In this document: piece by piece, positions 59,575 through 64,000 of the stretch
Numbering within the stretch: position 1 is the stretch's first letter
Layout: each line of letters opens with the position of its first letter
Origin: Dryocosmus kuriphilus
Lineage: Eukaryota > Arthropoda > Insecta > Hymenoptera > Cynipidae
Assembly (NCBI GenBank): GCA_038277395.1
Contig: CM076197.1
Location: 74,371,348-74,435,347, forward strand
DNA: 64,000 bases
Direction: 5' to 3'
Position numbers and translations under genes: made by a program
Notes under the pieces: generated by a model
Databases searched by the model: none
What the model was told of the DNA's origin: nothing
What the model saw: only the letters and a program-made list of their open reading frames with translations

Positions 59575-59964
59575 TGCTCGCTCTTTAAAATTGCTGCGAG
59601 TATATAACTATTTGTTTAAATTCATCTCTTTTTGATTTTCCTGTTTTTTTCCCTATTAGGTGGACAATATTAGAAAAATGATATAGCGCATAATTATTTC
59701 TAAGATGTTCAGTGCAACACCGCAAATGAAAAGTTTTCAAGAATTAAAATAGAAAAGGAACTTGGACACATGGAATTTTTTAAGGCCATGTTATAATTAT
59801 CCGATTCCTACCTTACCGACATTCTTTTAGAACAACTCATGTCTACGCAAAATGAGATATCCAGTTGAAAATGTGAGAGAAAAAATAAAGTGTACTAAGG
59901 GATGTTTGTATGATTCTACATTTGTAGAATTACCAAAAAAAAAATTTTCAAAAATAAATTTTGG
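59575..59964. other. no feature seen
   Basis: AT-rich. The word ACCGACATTCTTTTAGAACA (59817) resembles ACCGGCATTCTTTTCGCAGC near 47973, a hint of another dispersed repeat. Confidence 0.3.
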
Positions 59965-60336
59965 ACTTTGGGCTTAGTTCTGAAAACGTCGGACATCCAA
60001 TTTTTTAAAACTACATGTACTTACGTATTTTGATGCGCTGTCAATATGATAGTGCAAAATAAGAGCAAATTTTATTTTCAAGGTCAAAAGTGTTTACCAC
60101 TTTTCCCTTTTATTTTAAAAACCCTTAGTCTGAGCGAGAAAGTATTAAACGAAAGCTGTAGAGTAGAAAGAAGACGTATTTTTTGTTCTATACAATTTTT
60201 TTAAGAGTGTTAGTTTTGGAATAATACCAAAAAGAAGTCAGGCCACATGTAATTTAAGTGTAATTGTCACATGAATACTTAGTTACACCCCTACACATTC
60301 GTAGTGTTTTGTAAAGAGGGGGGGGGGGGGGGGGGT
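59965..60336 (+). repeat. leader of the 90-bp-array family, copy 3
   Basis: Strong similarity to 11535-11865 in the same orientation, followed by a single array unit (ATGAATACTTAGTTACACCC, then CCTACACATTCGTAGTGTTT) that ends in a run of 18 G at 60318-60335. No further units follow. Confidence 0.65.
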
Positions 60337-60892
60337 AATTTTGGATTGATTATTTATTAACTTTGTTCATCCTACCGGGTTTCCCTTTGACAGGACGTTT
60401 TTGAAAATGAGAAATGAGACAAATTTTCATTGGATGCGGGTCACATTATTCATCCACGATATTGAGATTTTATAACACAAAATACAATTAGATTAGAAAG
60501 TTATCCCTCTACAAGAATCCAGACAATTTTTTTCTTTCATTGCAATTTCATATTTTGTTAATAAATTCAAAAATTGCAAAAAAAAACATGTTATATAAGT
60601 ATTACTTTACAGTTTACAGTTTTAAACTATATTTAAAGAAATTATTTAAAAATTTTTTTAGGATTAACCCCTCAATTCATTGACTTTTTACAATTTACAA
60701 AACTTTTTCTTAAAATTTGTATTTGTTGAAAATTAATATTATCAGAATATTAATTATTAAAGTTAAATTTTAAAAGAGAGTTTTCTTCCATACCTTCTAA
60801 CTTTAGCAGAATCTACCTTACCGATTCGAATATAAGGACAAGTTGGTACGTGAGAAAACTGGTAGGTTTAAATATGGCGCTGATATTTGTAC
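60337..60892. other. no feature seen
   Basis: AT-rich spacer. Confidence 0.3.
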
Positions 60893-62012
60893 TCATTTTT
60901 ACTGACATTTCCTGCGACCTAAGTATTAACTGGTATTAAACACAGTGGTATGGGCATACCTCAAATAATTCGCAAAAGACGTAAAAGTTTGTAAACTAAA
61001 GTAATAACGAGTGTATAAAATTCTATGTGAGTATTATTCAGTATTTAGAATTGTAGTTGTCATTTTTATAATTTGTATTCTATTTTGAAGCAGAAACAAG
61101 AATTTTCAACTAACCTCAAAATTAATAAATCGTATATAAATAATTCAGTTTTAAGTGAAAAAACCTCGATTTTAAATACGGAAAAATTTGTATTATAATG
61201 AAAGATCTTGTTTAATTTGATAAAATAAACTTAATTATTTTGTTTGATAAAGAACTAATCTGTTTACATGGTACATAACCTAAGAAAATACTCTTATTCG
61301 ATTTCATGTATTAAAAGTTTCATGTAAATCGAGTTTATGTTTCTTACTATCTCCTTGAGGGACCATTTATAAATTACTTAAAGGAACAAAAGAATAAATG
61401 TCATTGTTATCATTTCCATAATTATATATTTATTTCTATCTTTCATATTTATTCATTTATTTTTACTGACATTTACATACTACAGCCATAAGCTATTAAA
61501 CACAGTTGTATGTGCATGTCACAAATAATTCGCAAAAGACTTAAAAGTTTGTAAACTAAAATTATAACCAGTGCATAACATTCTATGTAAGTATTATTCA
61601 ACATTTAGAATGGTAGTTGTCATTTTTATAATTTGTATTATGTTTTGAAGCAGAAATAAGTAGTTTCAACCAACGACAAAATTAATAAATAGTATATAAA
61701 TAACTCAGTTTTAAGCGAGAAAAATGCGATTTTACATGTGGAAATTTTTTATTATTTTGAAAGATCTTGTGTAGTTTGATAAAAGAAACCTAATTATTTT
61801 GTTTGATAAAGAACTAATCAGTTTGCATGGTACGTAATCTCAAAAAAATACTCTTATTCGGTTTCATGTATTAAAAGTTTCATGTAAATCGAGTTTATGT
61901 TTGTTACTATCTCCTTGAGGGACCATTCATTAGTTACGTAAGAGAACAAAAGAATAAAGGACGTTGTTACCATTTCCATAATTATATATTTCTTTCTTTC
62001 ACATTTGTTAAT
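60893..62012 (+). repeat. tandem duplication, about 560 bp x 2
   Basis: 60893-61455 and 61456-62012 are direct copies offset by about 559 bp. AATAATTCGCAAAAGAC falls at about 60965 and 61524, and TATCTCCTTGAGGGACCATT at about 61348 and 61907. The copies differ at many positions, so the duplication is not recent. Confidence 0.75.
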
Positions 62013-62668
62013 TTATTTTTTACCTAATTAATGAATGATCCCTGAGATCCATCGAATCGTTAATGTTTTACAAATGGATTCACCCAGCACAAAAAAGCCA
62101 TGTGCTATTTCTAGAAATCATATAATAAAGCACAGAAATATTACTAATTTTGATACCAACCTACATGTGAAAATCAGGCAATGAAATCGTTGATAATGAA
62201 GATAATACCTTCTGAATGATATCTCAATTTATACAAAGTAAAGAACTTAGAAAAATAAAAGTCATTATTTAAAGGTATTAAACAGCTGTGAAACAATACA
62301 TAAAAGTTTCAAAGTAAAAGTAAATTACAAAAAAAGAAAAAGGCAAGAGCAAAACGATATCTACAAAAATCATAATAATTAAGCTACTCTGTGTAAATCA
62401 TTTGTTTATGGTTTAGATCTGTACTATAGATTTATCATAAAAAATGTAATGAAGTCGAAGCATTGTAAGAAGTATATTTTACTTATATAAAAAATCTAGT
62501 AAATATGAAAACGGTTGCTAATATTCCCTAAACATATTGATTTTATGCAAAAGAAATTAATCTAGATAAGAAAGTTCGTATATGTTGAAAACAATTCAAG
62601 TTTCAAGAACTAATATGAAGAAACCCGACATTACTCTTTTCATAAAATAATTAACTAATTACTTCCAG
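62013..62668 (+). other. probable intron sequence upstream of the UXT exon
   Basis: AT-rich DNA ending in a good splice acceptor (TAACTAATTACTTCCAG, AG at 62667-62668) with a branch-point-like CTAAT about 15 bases upstream. No upstream exon was found, so how far left the intron reaches is unknown. Confidence 0.45.
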
Positions 62669-62685
62669 GTTTGGGCTACGAAAAT

Positions 62686-63126
62686 ATGAACCCCGAAATT
62701 CAGGAAAAAGTCTTGCAGTTCGAAGCCTTCATAAATAATGTGCTTCGCGCTGATCTGGGTAAATTGGAAGAGAAACTCAATACTAAAAATACGGATCTTG
62801 CAGAATTCATTCAGCTGAAAGGCGTTATCAAAACTCTGAAGGACACCGAGGCAGAGAAAAATGGTTTCAAAACTAAGGTCGACCTAGGATGTAGCTTCTT
62901 CGTCCAAGCGCAGGTGGAAGACGCCTCGAAAATTTTACTACACGTCGGGTTAGATCATTATGTTCAATTCACTCTCGATGAAGCTCTAGTTGTTATAGAC
63001 GTGCGAATAAAATTAATAGAGAGGCAAATAGAAAACCTTCGAAAGCAAGTCGCTATGACTAACGCTCACATCAAATTAATATTACTCGGTATAGGAGAAT
63101 TACAAGAAATGCCTTCTGGAAGTTAA
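62686..63126 (+). CDS. UXT: UXT-like prefoldin-alpha family protein
   Basis: UXT is a small alpha-class prefoldin subunit of the R2TP/prefoldin-like (URI1) co-chaperone complex and also acts as a transcription cofactor in vertebrates; the role here is inferred from family membership. From ATG 62686 the product is 146 residues, close to the 157 of human UXT. Family marks in order: QEKVLQFEAFINNVL (6-20) in the first helix; a Q-L-x-x-V-I stretch at 43-48; the signature VDLGCSFF (65-72) at the beta-hairpin; FTLDEALVVID (95-105); and a second coiled-coil helix (105-142) with AHIKLILLGIGELQ near the end, matching human AHIHMLLEGLRELQ. The frame stays open upstream to the acceptor at 62668, so a short 5' coding exon cannot be excluded. 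The gene looks intact, and its codon use and composition differ sharply from the AT-rich flanks. Confidence 0.88.
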   Translation: MNPEIQEKVLQFEAFINNVLRADLGKLEEKLNTKNTDLAEFIQLKGVIKTLKDTEAEKNGFKTKVDLGCSFFVQAQVEDASKILLHVGLDHYVQFTLDEALVVIDVRIKLIERQIENLRKQVAMTNAHIKLILLGIGELQEMPSGS

Positions 63127-63181
63127 TTTATACTGTGCCCTAAGCACTGTAAATATAGAGTTGTACATACTTTATCTTTCT

Positions 63182-63187
63182 AATAAA
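63182..63187 (+). promoter_or_regulatory. poly(A) signal AATAAA of the UXT gene
   Basis: AATAAA 56 bases after the stop codon. The T/G-rich stretch after it (TTTTGTAGTTCTTTG) fits a downstream element. Confidence 0.7.
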
Positions 63188-63199
63188 TTTTCTACATTT

Positions 63200-64000
63200 T
63201 GTAGTTCTTTGAACAGTTTCGTTTAGCAACTTATTTTCTACTTTCTGTGTGGTAAACTGATAAATTTCAAAGATTCGGAATAACTATTCGGAAATGAAAT
63301 AACTCTAATCATTACGTTGTTGCGAGTAAAAGAATCGTAAACGTAAGTGAAACATTTTACTCTATAATTATTTTTGATAGAAAAGTTCGTAAAAGGAGTC
63401 TATGTAAATCGTCTACTGGTGGCTGGAGGTTTTTTTCATTCTTTGCTTATTAGCTTGCTGCGACAGAAAACTAGTACAAAGGAAGGCGCTTCACTTGAAG
63501 TCTTTGCTGAGCGTGGAAGGCAAATTTTTTTGCACTCGCTGGAATAAGAGGGCGAAACCTTTGCTTCCTCCAGAAGTCATCTCTGCTCTTAGTTATGCAG
63601 ATACAGAAAATCAGCCTCCGTGGCACTTTTTTTTACCCCGTCTTGTTTCACCATTGCATCTTTTAATCAGCGAGAACACTCAAGCTAAAGTCGGAGCACA
63701 CTCTGTTTAAGTTAAGTATTCGCATACTTTATTTCAAGTGCTTGTCTCTCCGCTCATGCATAAATTAAAATTCCCCTATGTGCGTTCCTACTTTAATTGC
63801 TCATTGAATTTTCAGAATTCTGAATGTATTTTCAAATTTCCTTGAAGGCTTGCTTTAGTCTAACACTTCTTAATTTGAGAAGACAATCTCAGCCTCGTGA
63901 AGGAAGAATATGTTTAGATGGAAAAATATAGCTCGTTGCTTTTACTCATTAGTAAAATAGAGCTATAGGGAAATTTGTATGCTTGTATTAATTTTTTTTT
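63200..64000. other. no confident feature
   Basis: 63410-63720 is less AT-rich, with an open frame at 63495-63710 that has no recognised domain. It could be the edge of another gene, but no splice or start evidence was found. Confidence 0.3.

Overview
The window reads as nuclear DNA from an insect, possibly a hymenopteran. It is AT-rich, intron-containing and dominated by transposable elements, with one convincing host gene. That gene, at the far right (62686-63126, +), is a UXT/prefoldin-alpha-like protein with a splice acceptor just upstream and a poly(A) signal just downstream. The species assignment is inference from the repeat types (DD41D mariner, hAT, DINE-1/HINE-like elements, a possible DUF4806-like exon) and cannot be proven from the window alone.

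Region by region. 1-6.1 kb is a nest: a long-inverted-repeat (LIR) element (arms 328-593 and 5770-6090) holds a small foldback element, a HINE/DINE-1-like element split by a 2.2 kb mariner with a dead DD41D transposase, and a second HINE inserted in the first. 6.1-8.2 kb carries tRNA-derived sequences, three of them folded into palindromes, and a MITE inside an LIR arm. 9-13.1 kb has a degenerate GAATTC-rich array, a 5S-rRNA-derived fragment, a MITE whose arms are 29-bp tandem repeats, and a GC-rich array of about 90-bp units built on a GTGACTGGTCAC palindrome. 15-23 kb has two Harbinger-like MITEs (TAA and TTA target duplications), a second copy of the 90-bp array between inverted arms, another MITE and a second 5S-derived fragment. 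25.1-26.9 kb is a TIR element rich in GAGTCA/TGACTC that holds a small spliced reading frame. 28.7-30.4 kb is a decayed LIR. 33.5-35.4 kb is a satellite of about 187-bp units. 37.1-47.6 kb is a cluster of about nine HINE copies or fragments in both orientations between inverted flanks. 48.3-52.7 kb has a hAT transposase remnant, a 123-nt poly(C) tract, an LIR with a HINE and two MITEs in its centre, and a TIR element carrying a two-exon gene fragment. 54.5-60.3 kb has a tRNA-like SINE head, a 2.1 kb LIR element and a third copy of the 90-bp-array leader. 60.9-62.0 kb is a tandem duplication of about 560 bp just upstream of the UXT exon.

The genes do not form an operon or pathway. The window is best read as layered insertions into gene-poor DNA, and several layers can be ordered in time because one element splits another. 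The HINE-like family is the most prominent structure: 5' subterminal ACATTCTCATC, a GTC-rich microsatellite, 150-160-bp satellite units, then a ladder of CG-rich hairpins with an inverted GATGAGAATGT.
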